Origin: K189A clade bacterium | Lineage (GTDB): Bacteria > Pseudomonadota > Gammaproteobacteria > Pseudomonadales > Azotimanducaceae | NCBI GenBank assembly: GCA_902528515.1 | Contig: CABZTD010000005.1 | Coordinates: forward strand, 1 to 64,000 | DNA length: 64,000 nt | Direction: 5' to 3' | Shown here: positions 14,819-24,362 of the stretch, piece by piece | Numbering within the stretch: position 1 is the stretch's first letter | Layout: each line of letters begins with the position of its first letter | The notes under the pieces: generated by a model | What the model was told of the DNA's origin: nothing | Database searches by the model: none | The model's input: only the letters and a program-made list of their open reading frames with translations | Program-made: the position numbers and the translations under genes

Positions 14819-16452
14819 GAGCCGTCGTGTTGCTACTGGCCTGCTGGCTAATCGTCGCCTGCGGCCAAGAAGCACCTCGAAATGCAAGGATGACCATGAG
14901 CCAAGCGCTGATAAAGGAAACCCAGTCCGGTCGTTTGCAGGGCGCATGGGCGAGCGAGCAGGAAGGCATACAGGTCTTTCGCGGCGTGCCATTCGCACAA
15001 CCACCTTTAGGCGATCTGCGATGGCGTCCGCCGTTGCCCGCAGAGCCCTGGGAGGACGTCAAAAGCGCAGAACGCTTTGGCCCTGCCTGCTACCAAGCCT
15101 TTAGCCAAGACGCCTTTGTATGGAGTCGAGGACAATTTGAGCGCAGCGAAGACTGCCTTTACCTGAACATTTGGACTAAGGCTGAGACCTCGGCTCCTCT
15201 ACCAGTGATGGTGTGGTTTCATGGTGGCGCGCATACCGGCGGCTTCGCTCATGTTGAGCTTTTCGACGGAACAGCCTTGGCACGAAAAGACGTTCTGCTG
15301 GTTACCGCTAACTACCGCCTGGGGCCCTGGGGATTTTTAGCACATCCTGCGCTGAGCGCTGAATCCGACCAAGGCAGTAGCGGCAACTATGGGCTGCTGG
15401 ACAAAATAGCCGCGTTGCAGTGGGTACATGACAATATTGAGGCTTTTGGTGGTAATGCCTCTAATGTCACTATTTTTGGCCAATCCGCAGGGTCGATGAG
15501 CGTCTGCGCGCTGATGACATCACCCTTGGCAGAGGGGCTTTTTCACAAAGCCATTGGCCAGTCCGCGGCCTGTTTTTACCGCTTTACCCGGGACCTTAGC
15601 GGTGAGGCGCGGGGCACCAAACTTGCTAATTTCTTGTTACCGGATCAAGCACAGATCAGCGCGGAGGATCTGCGTCTTATTGACTCGGACCAGCTCTTGA
15701 AAGCAGCCACGGATAGCGGCTGGGATCACGGTGGCGGGCTAATCGCTGTCGACGGCTGGGTCTTGCCTGAAGCACCGCAGACCACGTTTGCCAAGGGCAA
15801 ACAAGCCAAGATCCCTGTGCTGCTCGGCTCTCTGGCCAACGAAGGCATTGAGCTTTTGCCGCTAAATGAGGGTCTAACCGAGCCCAAGTTCGACGCTTAC
15901 CTTGACAAACGCTTTGACGGGATGGCAGCACTGATCAAACAAGCCTACGAAACGGAAAGACTGATAAGCCCTGGGCTTGCCCAGCGCAGTATTGAAACAG
16001 ATCTTTTGATGGCGCTGCCCATGCGACAATGGGCTGCCTATCAAGCGGCCATTGGCATGCCGAGTTACTTGTATTTTATGGACTATGTGCCTCCGGCCTA
16101 CCAAATCTACCGAGCCGATAAGCCAAATCTCGACCTGCCCTGCGGACCACGAAGCGCAGGGGCCTATCATTCTGGTGATCTTGCCTTTGTCTTTAACAAT
16201 GTCGGCAAAACCGGTGACTTCTGGAACGAGGACGACCTAACGATGGCAAATCGAATCAGCGATTATTGGACCGGTTTTGCCAAAACAGGCGATCCGAATG
16301 GGCGCAACCAACCGACATGGGAGACATATGCGGCGTCGACCCATAACACCATGATGCTGAATTTAACCGGCGAACAAACAGAAGGCGCACTACGCAGGAA
16401 AGTTGATTTGCTCGCCGCCGCCATGGCCGCTCTGAACAAAAATAAGAATTAA
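14815..16452 (+). CDS. Type-B carboxylesterase lipoprotein
   Basis: 545 aa from a GTG start overlapping the upstream stop. The N-terminus (VLLLACWLIVACGQ) has a lipobox, so the enzyme is likely anchored to the outer membrane or periplasmic face. Family motifs: FRGVPFAQPPLGDLRW, SEDCLYLNIW, oxyanion HGGAHTGGF, nucleophile serine in TIFGQSAGSMSV, probable acid in LANEGIELL and catalytic His in YHSGDLAFVFN. It hydrolyses carboxylic esters. Together with the coupled acyl-CoA synthetase and the TonB receptor it suggests uptake and hydrolysis of an ester-bearing compound followed by CoA activation. Confidence 0.92.
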   Translation: MRAVVLLLACWLIVACGQEAPRNARMTMSQALIKETQSGRLQGAWASEQEGIQVFRGVPFAQPPLGDLRWRPPLPAEPWEDVKSAERFGPACYQAFSQDAFVWSRGQFERSEDCLYLNIWTKAETSAPLPVMVWFHGGAHTGGFAHVELFDGTALARKDVLLVTANYRLGPWGFLAHPALSAESDQGSSGNYGLLDKIAALQWVHDNIEAFGGNASNVTIFGQSAGSMSVCALMTSPLAEGLFHKAIGQSAACFYRFTRDLSGEARGTKLANFLLPDQAQISAEDLRLIDSDQLLKAATDSGWDHGGGLIAVDGWVLPEAPQTTFAKGKQAKIPVLLGSLANEGIELLPLNEGLTEPKFDAYLDKRFDGMAALIKQAYETERLISPGLAQRSIETDLLMALPMRQWAAYQAAIGMPSYLYFMDYVPPAYQIYRADKPNLDLPCGPRSAGAYHSGDLAFVFNNVGKTGDFWNEDDLTMANRISDYWTGFAKTGDPNGRNQPTWETYAASTHNTMMLNLTGEQTEGALRRKVDLLAAAMAALNKNKN

Positions 16453-16520
16453 CGCGCACCCTTGGCTATGGGGCGCCTAATAGTACTGATAACTGAAAGC
16501 CAGCGCGGTAAGATCACTAC

Positions 16521-16766
16521 ATGAGCAAAACGACAAACCCAACCAGCGACGACAAGCTGACTTTTGAACAGGCTATGGCAGAACTAGACGAGCTTGTCTC
16601 TCGTATGGAAGACGGCGAGCTTAGCCTAGATGATTCGCTCAAGGCCTTTGAACGAGGCGTTATGCTCACCCGCGAATGCCAAGAAGCACTAAGCCAAGCC
16701 GAACTGCGCGTGAAAACCCTCACGGACGCTGACACCTTGGAAGAACTGAGTTCAGGGAACGAATGA
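16521..16766 (+). CDS. xseB: Exodeoxyribonuclease VII small subunit
   Basis: 81 aa, the usual size for Xse[36 protein letters not shown] is the family signature helix pair. With XseA (not in window) it forms the nuclease that degrades single-stranded DNA in the cytosol. It overlaps ispA by 4 bp (ATGA), the standard xseB-ispA arrangement. Confidence 0.95.
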   Translation: MSKTTNPTSDDKLTFEQAMAELDELVSRMEDGELSLDDSLKAFERGVMLTRECQEALSQAELRVKTLTDADTLEELSSGNE

Positions 16767-17644
16767 CCGACCTCTTCGCAGGCATTAGAGGCGACATTGC
16801 TGACGCCCTAGACGCTCTGCTTCCGACACATTCAGACATCGCCCAGCCCATGGTCGACGCCATGCGTCATGCGGTGTTGGGTGGGGGTAAGCGCATTCGT
16901 CCGCTCATGGCTTGCGCTGCCTGCGAGGCATTTAGCGGCAGCTTCACAGCGGCACTGCCAGCGGCCTGCGGGCTTGAGTTCATTCACGCATATTCATTAA
17001 TCCACGACGATCTACCGGCAATGGACGACGACGAGTTACGCCACGGTCAGGCTGCGACCCATGTTGCCTTTGGCGAGGCTAACGCAATTTTGGCTGGTGA
17101 CAGCCTGCATTCACTCGCTTTCCAATCACTCGCTGAGGCACCGGGACTAAGTCAAGCAGCCAAGCTGCGCTGCATCACCCTTCTGTCTACCGCTGCAGGA
17201 TGGCCGGGTATGGCTGGCGGTCAGTGTCTGGATATCGCCGCCGAGGGCGAGAATTTATCGCTAGCGCGCCTGGAAGCACTGCACAGAGCGAAGACCGGAG
17301 CTCTGATCGAAGCATCCTTGATGATCGGTGCTTATTGTGCGGAAGTCGAACCCGACAATCCTAGACTGGCCCTGCTACGCACCTTTGGGCAGCGTATCGG
17401 CCTGGCCTTTCAAATAGTCGATGACATTCTCGACGTAACCGAAAGTTCGCAAACCCTGGGCAAGCCCGCCGGCTCCGACGATGCTTTAAACAAGAACACG
17501 TTCCCAAAACTGATGGGGCTCGAGGGTGCTCAGCAGCGTGCAGAAGCCTTGCTGACTCAGGCGTTGACCTTGCTAGAGGAAGCTGACCTAGCCACAGACC
17601 TGCTGAAAAATTTAGCGGAGCGTTCTGTTAAGCGCCGCCATTAA
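16763..17644 (+). CDS. ispA: Farnesyl diphosphate synthase
   Basis: Condenses IPP with DMAPP/GPP to make farnesyl diphosphate for quinones and undecaprenyl phosphate. 293 aa. First aspartate-rich motif is [17 protein letters not shown], second is [23 protein letters not shown] is the IPP-binding start. Coupled to xseB. The usual third gene, dxs, does not follow: 5 bp later comes the end of convergent pgpA. That suggests a local rearrangement or relocation of dxs. Confidence 0.95.
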   Translation: MTDLFAGIRGDIADALDALLPTHSDIAQPMVDAMRHAVLGGGKRIRPLMACAACEAFSGSFTAALPAACGLEFIHAYSLIHDDLPAMDDDELRHGQAATHVAFGEANAILAGDSLHSLAFQSLAEAPGLSQAAKLRCITLLSTAAGWPGMAGGQCLDIAAEGENLSLARLEALHRAKTGALIEASLMIGAYCAEVEPDNPRLALLRTFGQRIGLAFQIVDDILDVTESSQTLGKPAGSDDALNKNTFPKLMGLEGAQQRAEALLTQALTLLEEADLATDLLKNLAERSVKRRH

Positions 17645-17649
17645 GGCGG

Positions 17650-18126
17650 TTACATCGGCCAATAAGCGGCCATTGGTGCGAGCAATGCCGCGCAAAGTGC
17701 GCCAGCTAGCATATCGTCTGCCATTATGCCCAGCCCGCTATGCATTCTACGGTCAAGCAGGCCAATAGGTCCGGGCTTGAAAATATCGGCAAGGCGAAAC
17801 AGCACGAAGGCTGCGAGAGCCCAGCCAAGGGATTGCGGCAGCCATACTAGTGCCAACCACATACCTGCCACCTCATCCGCCACAATTTGCGGCTCGTCTT
17901 TAACGCCTAGACGCGCGACAACAACACTGCATAGCCGCCAGCTCAACAAGAAATAGGCGGCAACAATGCCGAGCTGGATTTGCCAAGTAAGCGAACTTAG
18001 CAAGAACCACCAAAACACCAAGGCACCCAGTGAACCCCAGGTACCCGGCCCAAGGCGCAGAAAGCCTAATCCTCCTGCAGTCAGCCAAAGCACTGAGGGT
18101 TGCGTCAGATGGCGCGGTGTCAACAT
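17650..18126 (-). CDS. pgpA: Phosphatidylglycerophosphatase A
   Basis: Dephosphorylates phosphatidylglycerol phosphate in the inner membrane. 158 aa with family motifs GLGFLRLGPGTWGSLGAL, the metal-site region DEPQIVADEVAGMWLAL and RLADIFKPGPIGLLDRR, then MADDMLAGALCA. Three or four hydrophobic segments. Starts 3 bp after the thiL stop, last gene of the nrdR-ribD-nusB-thiL-pgpA run, the conserved gammaproteobacterial order. Confidence 0.94.
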   Translation of the reverse strand: MLTPRHLTQPSVLWLTAGGLGFLRLGPGTWGSLGALVFWWFLLSSLTWQIQLGIVAAYFLLSWRLCSVVVARLGVKDEPQIVADEVAGMWLALVWLPQSLGWALAAFVLFRLADIFKPGPIGLLDRRMHSGLGIMADDMLAGALCAALLAPMAAYWPM

Positions 18127-18129
18127 GAT

Positions 18130-19041
18130 CTATCGCTCCTCGCCAAAGTGATCAAAACCCTTGGGGGCTAGCGGTACGCTATCCAATGATAGGCCCAATT
18201 CTGCGGTCAGCACCCCAATCGGGTAGGTGCCGGGCAGGGGTTCATCACTGGCTATTAACAGTTCGTAGTCGTCCCCGCCAAATAAAGCGTCTTCCAGCGT
18301 TGCGCCTTCGGCGATGGGAATGGAAGAAGACTGCAGCGACGCGCCGCAGCCACTGGCTGCGCAGAGGTGGCCCAGGTCTTGGCTGAGCCCATCGGAAATG
18401 TCCAGACCTGCTGTCGCTGACATAATCATCTCGAGTGCATCGAAGCGAGCATGCGGTCGATAGTAGGCGCGCTGCAAAGGTGTTAACGCTCCAGAATCTG
18501 CCGGCAACATCTGGCCCCTGCGCACACAGGCTGCCGCTGCGCCAAGCGCACCTGTCACTGCTAGTCTTTGACCGGGTAGCCCCCCTGAACGTCGCAGTAT
18601 CTGTTGGGGCGCAACTTCGCCGTGGACGCTCACCGCAATGTTTAGCGGGCCTTTGGTCAAGTTACCGCCACAGACATATATCCCAAGCTCCTGGGCGGCG
18701 TCGGCCATGCCGCGGGCAAGCAAGAGCACCCAGTCCGCACCCAACGCGAGCTGAGATTCATCAATCGACAGCGATACCAAGCAGTATTTGGGCATCCCGC
18801 GCATAGCCGCAATATCAGAAAACGATACCATCAGCGCCCGATATCCAATCAGTTCTGGCGGTGCCTTGGCAGGAAAGTGCACATCTGGCAGCAGTGTGTC
18901 GATGGAGGCGATCTGTTTAAAGTTTGATGTAGTGGAAATGACTGCGGCATCGTCACCTGGTCCCACGGCAACCCATTCGCCTGCTGCCCGATCACCCAAT
19001 CCCCGGGTGATGGCATCGATTAACGCAAATTCGTTGCGCAT
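18130..19041 (-). CDS. thiL: Thiamine-monophosphate kinase
   Basis: Phosphorylates thiamine monophosphate to the active diphosphate. 303 aa, start MRNEFALIDAITRGLG with the following VGPGDDAAVI metal/ATP site. ASIDTLLPDVHFP, SFSDIAAMRGMPKY and the substrate-binding AGLDISDGLSQDL are standard ThiL motifs, and FGGDDYELLIA is present near the C-terminus. Sits 5 bp after nusB, as in most gammaproteobacteria. Confidence 0.95.
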   Translation of the reverse strand: MRNEFALIDAITRGLGDRAAGEWVAVGPGDDAAVISTTSNFKQIASIDTLLPDVHFPAKAPPELIGYRALMVSFSDIAAMRGMPKYCLVSLSIDESQLALGADWVLLLARGMADAAQELGIYVCGGNLTKGPLNIAVSVHGEVAPQQILRRSGGLPGQRLAVTGALGAAAACVRRGQMLPADSGALTPLQRAYYRPHARFDALEMIMSATAGLDISDGLSQDLGHLCAASGCGASLQSSSIPIAEGATLEDALFGGDDYELLIASDEPLPGTYPIGVLTAELGLSLDSVPLAPKGFDHFGEER

Positions 19042-19046
19042 CGAAG

Positions 19047-19514
19047 TTAGCGACTCTGATTTGCCGCAACTTCACTGCTGCGAACATCTTGAGCAAGACG
19101 ATCCAGCACCCCATTAACGTACTTGTGGGCGTCTTGCGCACCAAAGGTCTTCGTGAGTTCAACATATTCGTTAATCACCACGGAATACGGCACATCAATG
19201 CGATGATTCAGCTCGGTTGCCGCAAGACGAAGAATGCCACGTTCCACCAGGTCCAAGTGCTCTGCCGAACGGTCCAGCAGTGGCTCCAGCTGGGCGTCGA
19301 GTGTCTGTTGATGACGAACCATGAGCGAAAGGATATCAGCGAAAAACTCGGCGTCGGCTTTATCCAGGGCCTTTTCACCAAACTCCTCTCGCAGCTGCAT
19401 CACCTCGGTTTGGCTCACCTGCCACTGATAAGCGGCCTGGGCAAGCGCCCGACGTGCCTTACGGCGAGCCCAGATATGGGTTTCGTTTTTCGGGACGGTG
19501 TTTTTTTCGGACAT
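19047..19514 (-). CDS. nusB: Transcription antitermination factor NusB
   Basis: All-helical RNA-binding factor for rRNA antitermination with NusE. 155 aa, with RRKARRALAQAAYQWQVS at the N-terminus and the family core ERGILRLAATELNHRIDVPYSVVINEYVELTKTFG, then KYVNGVLDRLAQ. Preceded by AGGAA. The gene begins only 16 bp after ribD, without the ribE/ribBA/ribH genes that often separate them. Confidence 0.95.
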   Translation of the reverse strand: MSEKNTVPKNETHIWARRKARRALAQAAYQWQVSQTEVMQLREEFGEKALDKADAEFFADILSLMVRHQQTLDAQLEPLLDRSAEHLDLVERGILRLAATELNHRIDVPYSVVINEYVELTKTFGAQDAHKYVNGVLDRLAQDVRSSEVAANQSR

Positions 19515-19530
19515 GGGATTCCTGTTTCAG

Positions 19531-20628
19531 CTAACGCGTGGGCTGTAACCGTAGCTGCAAATCCTCGGCGATCATACGGTGTTCTACGACTTTTGCTCGA
19601 TGGGCTGCGGCCAGCCGGGACAACGCGAAATCGGCGAGGGGTAGGCTCGCGCTGCCAATGGCCATGGGCGCAATAAAGCAAACCCATTCATCCCACAGTG
19701 GTATACCGTGGTGGGGGTTCAGAAAACTGCCGAGGATCTTGGGGCCTGCCTCCACCAACACATTGTTGCAACCGCGCTCTGCTAAGGCCTCGAGTAAACC
19801 CGTCAAATTGCGCGGTCCGCCAGCCAAGGCGAGGTACTCTACGGCACCAGGTGTCTGCTGCCCATAGCGCGCGGCTTGATCAAGCCCGTGTACCACCAGG
19901 GTGCCATCGCTAAAGATCTGACGATCTGGTGGTGCGCGCAGGCCGCTATCTAGCACCACCCGCAGAGGTTGTTTTAGGGGCTTCGCTAAGAGCTCTTCAT
20001 CACGCACATTGAGTTGCGGATCATCTGCGACCACAGTGCCTACGCCGGTGATTACCGCATCACTTTGGGCGCGCAATCGCTGCACTTGACGGCGCGCTGC
20101 TGCTCCAGTGACCCACTGGCTTTCACCGCTTTCCAATGCCACGGCTCCGTCCAGGCTGCTGGCGGACTTCAGCACTACCCGTGGACGCTTGCGGGTAATT
20201 CTCGACACGAAGCCTGCAATCATCTGGCGCGCTGCAAGCAGATCAAACTCGACAACCTCGATACCTGCATGACGCAACATCTGGCAGCCCTTGCCCGCAA
20301 CTTGGGGATGAGGATCCTGGGTCGCTACCACCACCCGGGCAACCCGGGCATCAATCAGAGTTTGCGCGCAGGCCGGTGTGCGGCCTACGAAGGCACAGGG
20401 TTCCAAGGTGACGTACACAGTGGCTCCTGCTACCGAATGACTTGCATCTGCCAACGCATTCACTTCAGCGTGTGCGTGTCCGGCTCGCAGGTGACAACCT
20501 CTACCGATGACTTTACCCTCTCGAGCGATAATGCAGCCTACCGGCGGATTCGGCGCGCAGCTGTTGCGGCCTAGGGCAGCAAGTTCCAGAGCAGCTTCAA
20601 GAAACAAAATATCTGAATGGCGTGACAT
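19531..20628 (-). CDS. ribD: Bifunctional riboflavin deaminase/reductase
   Basis: Second and third steps of riboflavin synthesis. 365 aa with two domains. The deaminase domain (~1-145) shows the zinc ligands HAHAEVNAL and CAFVGRTPAC after NPPVGCIIA. The reductase domain (~146-365) contains RPRVVLKSASSLDGAVAL, SDAVITGVGTVVADDPQLNVR and the NNVLVEAGPKILGSF segment. Full length. Placed between nrdR and nusB as expected, but the downstream rib genes are missing at this locus. Confidence 0.95.
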   Translation of the reverse strand: MSRHSDILFLEAALELAALGRNSCAPNPPVGCIIAREGKVIGRGCHLRAGHAHAEVNALADASHSVAGATVYVTLEPCAFVGRTPACAQTLIDARVARVVVATQDPHPQVAGKGCQMLRHAGIEVVEFDLLAARQMIAGFVSRITRKRPRVVLKSASSLDGAVALESGESQWVTGAAARRQVQRLRAQSDAVITGVGTVVADDPQLNVRDEELLAKPLKQPLRVVLDSGLRAPPDRQIFSDGTLVVHGLDQAARYGQQTPGAVEYLALAGGPRNLTGLLEALAERGCNNVLVEAGPKILGSFLNPHHGIPLWDEWVCFIAPMAIGSASLPLADFALSRLAAAHRAKVVEHRMIAEDLQLRLQPTR

Positions 20629-20646
20629 AGTTACAGCCGCTATAGC

Positions 20647-21117
20647 TCAAAGGCTTCCTGGCTTTCGGCCATCCGCCAACTTGTTGATTTCAGCGGCAAA
20701 TTCGCTGATGTCCTGAAAGTCTCGGTATACCGAGGCAAAACGCACGTAGGCAACAGCGTCCAGGGCGCGCAGCTCTGCCATTACTGCTTCGCCCACCTGC
20801 AGCGCCGGAAGCTCGCGTTCTCCAGTTGAACGCAATTTGTGCTTGATATGATTCACGGCGGTTTCAATCTCGTTAACGCTGACCGGCCGTTTCTCCAGGG
20901 CCTTTGACAGTCCGTAACGCAGCTTCTCCTCATCGAAGGGTTCACGGCGTCCATCCCGTTTAATCAAATGCGGCATGACAAGTTCGGCGGTTTCAAACGT
21001 AGTGAAGCGCTCGCCGCAGCTCAGGCACTCACGTCGGCGTCTCACCGAATCGCCTTCGGCCACCAATCGGGAGTCGATCACCTTGGTATCAAGATCGCCG
21101 CAAAAAGGACAGTGCAT
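20647..21117 (-). CDS. nrdR: Transcriptional repressor NrdR
   Basis: Zinc-ribbon/ATP-cone repressor of ribonucleotide reductase genes. 156 aa from ATG 21117 ([17 protein letters not shown]), the canonical start; the track start is an upstream TTG. GGGAG lies about 8 bp upstream. Zinc ligands CPFC and CLSC are present, followed by the ATP-cone [19 protein letters not shown]. First of the nrdR-ribD-nusB-thiL-pgpA unit, 47 bp after glyA. Confidence 0.95.
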   Translation of the reverse strand: MHCPFCGDLDTKVIDSRLVAEGDSVRRRRECLSCGERFTTFETAELVMPHLIKRDGRREPFDEEKLRYGLSKALEKRPVSVNEIETAVNHIKHKLRSTGERELPALQVGEAVMAELRALDAVAYVRFASVYRDFQDISEFAAEINKLADGRKPGSL

Positions 21118-21164
21118 GTATCTGGCTCCCAAAAGGCGGGTGACCTTACCCGTCCTGAGCTTAT

Positions 21165-22427
21165 TTAAGCCCCTTTAGGATACACCGGGAAGCGCTGGCA
21201 GAGTGCAACTACCTTGGCCTGCACAGCTTTGTTAGTCGCTTCATTTTCGATGTCATCGAGAATGTCTGCAATCCAACCGGCAAGCTGCAAACATTCAGCT
21301 TCTCTAAAGCCGCGCCGCGTTACCGCGGGCGAGCCTATGCGAATACCGCTGGTAACAAAGGGTGAGCGGGGATCATTGGGTACGGCATTTTTATTGACCG
21401 TAATATTGGCTGCGCCGAGGGCGGTATCGGCCGCCTTTCCCGTGATGTCTTTATCGACAAGGTCGAGCAAAAACAGATGATTGTCGGTACCGCCGGAAAC
21501 GATAGAATAACCACGCTCCATAAGTCCTTGGGCAATCGCTCGGGCGTTGGCCAGGGTCTGGATTTGATATTCTTTGAATTCTGGCGTCATGGCCTCTTTA
21601 AAGGCCACCGCCTTAGCAGCGATCACATGCATCAGCGGCCCACCCTGGCTTCCTGGAAAAAGCGCCGAGTTCAGTTTTTTTTCGATCTCAGGATTCGAAC
21701 GCGCCAGAATGATGCCACCTCGAGGACCGCACAGCGTCTTGTGGGTTGTAGAGGTCACAACGTCTGCATAGGTAACCGGGCTGGGGTATTCACCGGCAGC
21801 CACGAGACCGGCAACATGGGCCATGTCGACCAACAGATAGGCGCCAACAGAATCGGCAATCGCTCGGAACTTTTGCCAGTCCAGCCGTCTCGAATAAGCG
21901 GAAAAGCCCGCGACAATCATTTTGGGCCGGTGTTCTTTAGCCAGCCGCGCGATGTCGTCGTAGTCGACCTCGCCAGTGGTGGCATCAGTACCGTATTGCA
22001 CTGGGTTGTACAGCTTGCCAGAAAAATTCACCGCCGAGCCGTGGGTCAGGTGACCGCCGTCAGCCAAACTCATGCCCAGAACCGTGTCGCCTCCTTCCAG
22101 CAAGGCAAGATAAACCGCGGCGTTAGCTTGGGACCCTGAATGCGGCTGCACGTTGGCGAAATCTGCGCCAAACAAGGCTTTTGCCCGCTCGATCGCCAGT
22201 ACCTCTACTTTATCCACATGCTCACAGCCACCATAGTACCGTTTACCTGGGTACCCCTCTGCGTACTTGTTGGTTAGGACGCTGCCTTGAGCCTCCATGG
22301 AGCGCGGGCTGGCGTAGTTTTCAGAAGCGATCAGCTCGATATGCTCTTCCTGCCTGCGGGTTTCGGCGTTGATGACTTCAGCCAGCTCCGCATCGAACTC
22401 TGCAATGGATTCTTTTCCTACAAACAT
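21165..22427 (-). CDS. glyA: Serine hydroxymethyltransferase
   Basis: PLP enzyme interconverting serine and glycine and charging tetrahydrofolate. 420 aa, normal length. Signatures: [37 protein letters not shown], and the PLP lysine in [15 protein letters not shown]. Upstream neighbour of nrdR, a common gammaproteobacterial arrangement. A TATACT hexamer on the minus strand at 22475-22470 could be its -10, giving a leader of about 35 nt. Confidence 0.97.
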   Translation of the reverse strand: MFVGKESIAEFDAELAEVINAETRRQEEHIELIASENYASPRSMEAQGSVLTNKYAEGYPGKRYYGGCEHVDKVEVLAIERAKALFGADFANVQPHSGSQANAAVYLALLEGGDTVLGMSLADGGHLTHGSAVNFSGKLYNPVQYGTDATTGEVDYDDIARLAKEHRPKMIVAGFSAYSRRLDWQKFRAIADSVGAYLLVDMAHVAGLVAAGEYPSPVTYADVVTSTTHKTLCGPRGGIILARSNPEIEKKLNSALFPGSQGGPLMHVIAAKAVAFKEAMTPEFKEYQIQTLANARAIAQGLMERGYSIVSGGTDNHLFLLDLVDKDITGKAADTALGAANITVNKNAVPNDPRSPFVTSGIRIGSPAVTRRGFREAECLQLAGWIADILDDIENEATNKAVQAKVVALCQRFPVYPKGA

Positions 22428-22648
22428 GGGTACTCTCGTTTGGATTTCCGAAATTTACGGAGTGCCAAGAGTATAAACCAACAAGGGATCGACACGTCCT
22501 GAAAGAACTGTGACTTTTGCTAAAATACCGCCTAGAGCTCGGATTGCCGCTGGTTTAAGGGACTAAAGATATCAGGAAATCGCAATGCTCCTCGCACAGA
22601 GGTTGCTCTGCACCTTATACTGAGCTGCTTTAGCCTTCCGGAGTACTC
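22428..22648. promoter_or_regulatory. Divergent glyA / ettA promoter region
   Basis: 221 bp between divergent starts. Toward ettA, TGCTAAAAT at 22518-22526 is an extended -10 element, which would give a leader of about 115 nt. Toward glyA, TATACT (22475-22470, minus strand) is a -10 candidate. No convincing -35 elements or riboswitch-like structure were identified by eye. Confidence 0.4.
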
Positions 22649-24316
22649 ATGGCGCAATACGTGTACACCATGCAAGGGGTCACCAAGGTGGTGCCGCCGC
22701 AGCGAACGATTTTGCAGAATATTAATCTGTCGTTTTTTCCGGGCGCCAAAATTGGTGTGCTCGGGTTAAACGGCTCAGGCAAATCCAGCCTGCTGCGCAT
22801 AATGGCGGGCCAGGACAGCGAGATTGACGGCGAGGCCCGGGCGCAAAAGGACATTCGCGTGGGCTACCTGCCTCAAGAGCCTGCTCTGAACGATGACCTC
22901 GATGTACGCGGCAATGTTGAGCTTGGCGTCGCCGAGGTGATGAATATTCTCAATGAGTACAACGAAATTTCTGATCGCTTTGCCGAGCCCATGGACGATG
23001 ACGAAATGGCTAAGTTGCTTGAGCGTCAAGGCGATCTCGCGACTCAAATCGATGCAGTAGAGGGCTGGGAGATTGACCGTACTTTGGATATTGCGGCTGA
23101 TGCACTGCGCCTGCCGGCTTGGGAAACACCGGTCGCTAGCCTCTCCGGAGGTGAACGCCGTCGCGTCGCTCTGTGCGCGTTACTGCTGTCAAAGCCTGAC
23201 ATGTTGTTGCTCGATGAGCCCACCAACCACCTAGACGCCGAAAGCGTTTCCTGGCTGGAGCGATTCCTGGATGAGTATCCTGGAACCGTAGTGGCGGTAA
23301 CACACGATCGCTACTTCCTGGACAACGTGGCCAGCTGGATTTTAGAGCTAGACCGCGGCCGCGGTTTGCCCTACGAGGGCAATTACTCCACTTGGCTAGA
23401 AGCCAAGGAAAAGCGCCTGGAGCAAGAAGCCTCTACGGACGAAGCACGCCAGCGTACCATTAAGTCTGAGCTGGAATGGGTGCGCTCGAACCCCAAGGCG
23501 CGACAGGCTAAGAGCAAGTCGCGGATGGCGCGCTTTGAGGAGTTGGTTGCAGAAGAAGGCGAGGCAAGACGCGAGACTACAGAGCTTTTTATTCCTACCG
23601 GTGAGCGCTTGGGTGAAAAGGTGATCGAGATCAACAACCTTTCCAAGGGCTTCGGCGATCGTCTGCTGATCGATGACTTCAGCGCAATCATTCCGCGGGG
23701 TGCCATCGTGGGCATCATCGGCGGTAACGGTGCCGGCAAATCGACCTTTTTCAAAATGCTGACCGACCAGGAACAGCCGGATTCCGGCAACATCGAAAAA
23801 GGCGCAACCGTAGAACTCGCCTACGTCGATCAAAGCCGTGATGCCTTGGCCGACGACAAGACCGTTTGGGAAGAGATCTCCGATGGCCTCGACATCATTC
23901 GCGTGGGTAAACACGAAATTGCCAGCCGTCAGTATTGTGGTCGGTTTAATTTCAAAGGCACAGACCAGCAAAAGTTCGTCGGCACCCTCTCCGGGGGAGA
24001 GCGCAATCGCGTGCACCTAGCAAAGTTGCTACGACGCGGTGCCAATGTATTGCTACTTGACGAGCCTACTAACGATCTGGATGTCGAAACTCTGCGCGCC
24101 TTGGAAGAGGCACTGCTGTCCTACGCCGGCACTGCACTCGTGATCTCCCACGACCGCTGGTTCTTAGACCGCATCGCCACCCACATCATCGCCTTTACCG
24201 GCGACAGTCATGTGAGCTTCTTCGAGGGCAATTACACCGAGTATGAGGCAGATCGCAAGAAACGCTCGGGTGATGCTCAGCCAACTAGGGTCAAGTACAA
24301 ACCAATACACCGATGA
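22649..24316 (+). CDS. ettA: Energy-dependent translational throttle protein EttA
   Basis: ABC-F ATPase that binds the ribosomal E site and gates the first elongation step according to ATP/ADP. 555 aa, as for E. coli EttA. Two nucleotide-binding domains: Walker [13 protein letters not shown] and [15 protein letters not shown] signatures [13 protein letters not shown] and [13 protein letters not shown]; Walker [15 protein letters not shown] and [14 protein letters not shown]. The linker between them (~240-320) is charged and includes [17 protein letters not shown]. Starts [17 protein letters not shown], a near-universal EttA start. Confidence 0.97.
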   Translation: MAQYVYTMQGVTKVVPPQRTILQNINLSFFPGAKIGVLGLNGSGKSSLLRIMAGQDSEIDGEARAQKDIRVGYLPQEPALNDDLDVRGNVELGVAEVMNILNEYNEISDRFAEPMDDDEMAKLLERQGDLATQIDAVEGWEIDRTLDIAADALRLPAWETPVASLSGGERRRVALCALLLSKPDMLLLDEPTNHLDAESVSWLERFLDEYPGTVVAVTHDRYFLDNVASWILELDRGRGLPYEGNYSTWLEAKEKRLEQEASTDEARQRTIKSELEWVRSNPKARQAKSKSRMARFEELVAEEGEARRETTELFIPTGERLGEKVIEINNLSKGFGDRLLIDDFSAIIPRGAIVGIIGGNGAGKSTFFKMLTDQEQPDSGNIEKGATVELAYVDQSRDALADDKTVWEEISDGLDIIRVGKHEIASRQYCGRFNFKGTDQQKFVGTLSGGERNRVHLAKLLRRGANVLLLDEPTNDLDVETLRALEEALLSYAGTALVISHDRWFLDRIATHIIAFTGDSHVSFFEGNYTEYEADRKKRSGDAQPTRVKYKPIHR

Positions 24317-24322
24317 GTGTTC

Positions 24323-24343
24323 TGGATGCCTTTATGGCATCCA
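24323..24343 (+). terminator. Weak hairpin terminator between ettA and radA
   Basis: TGGATGCC-TTTAT-GGCATCCA, a perfect 8-bp stem 6 bp after the ettA stop, located between convergent ettA and radA. Only a short TGAATTT follows, so intrinsic termination is uncertain. Confidence 0.4.
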
Positions 24344-24362
24344 TGAATTTGCTGCATTCAGG

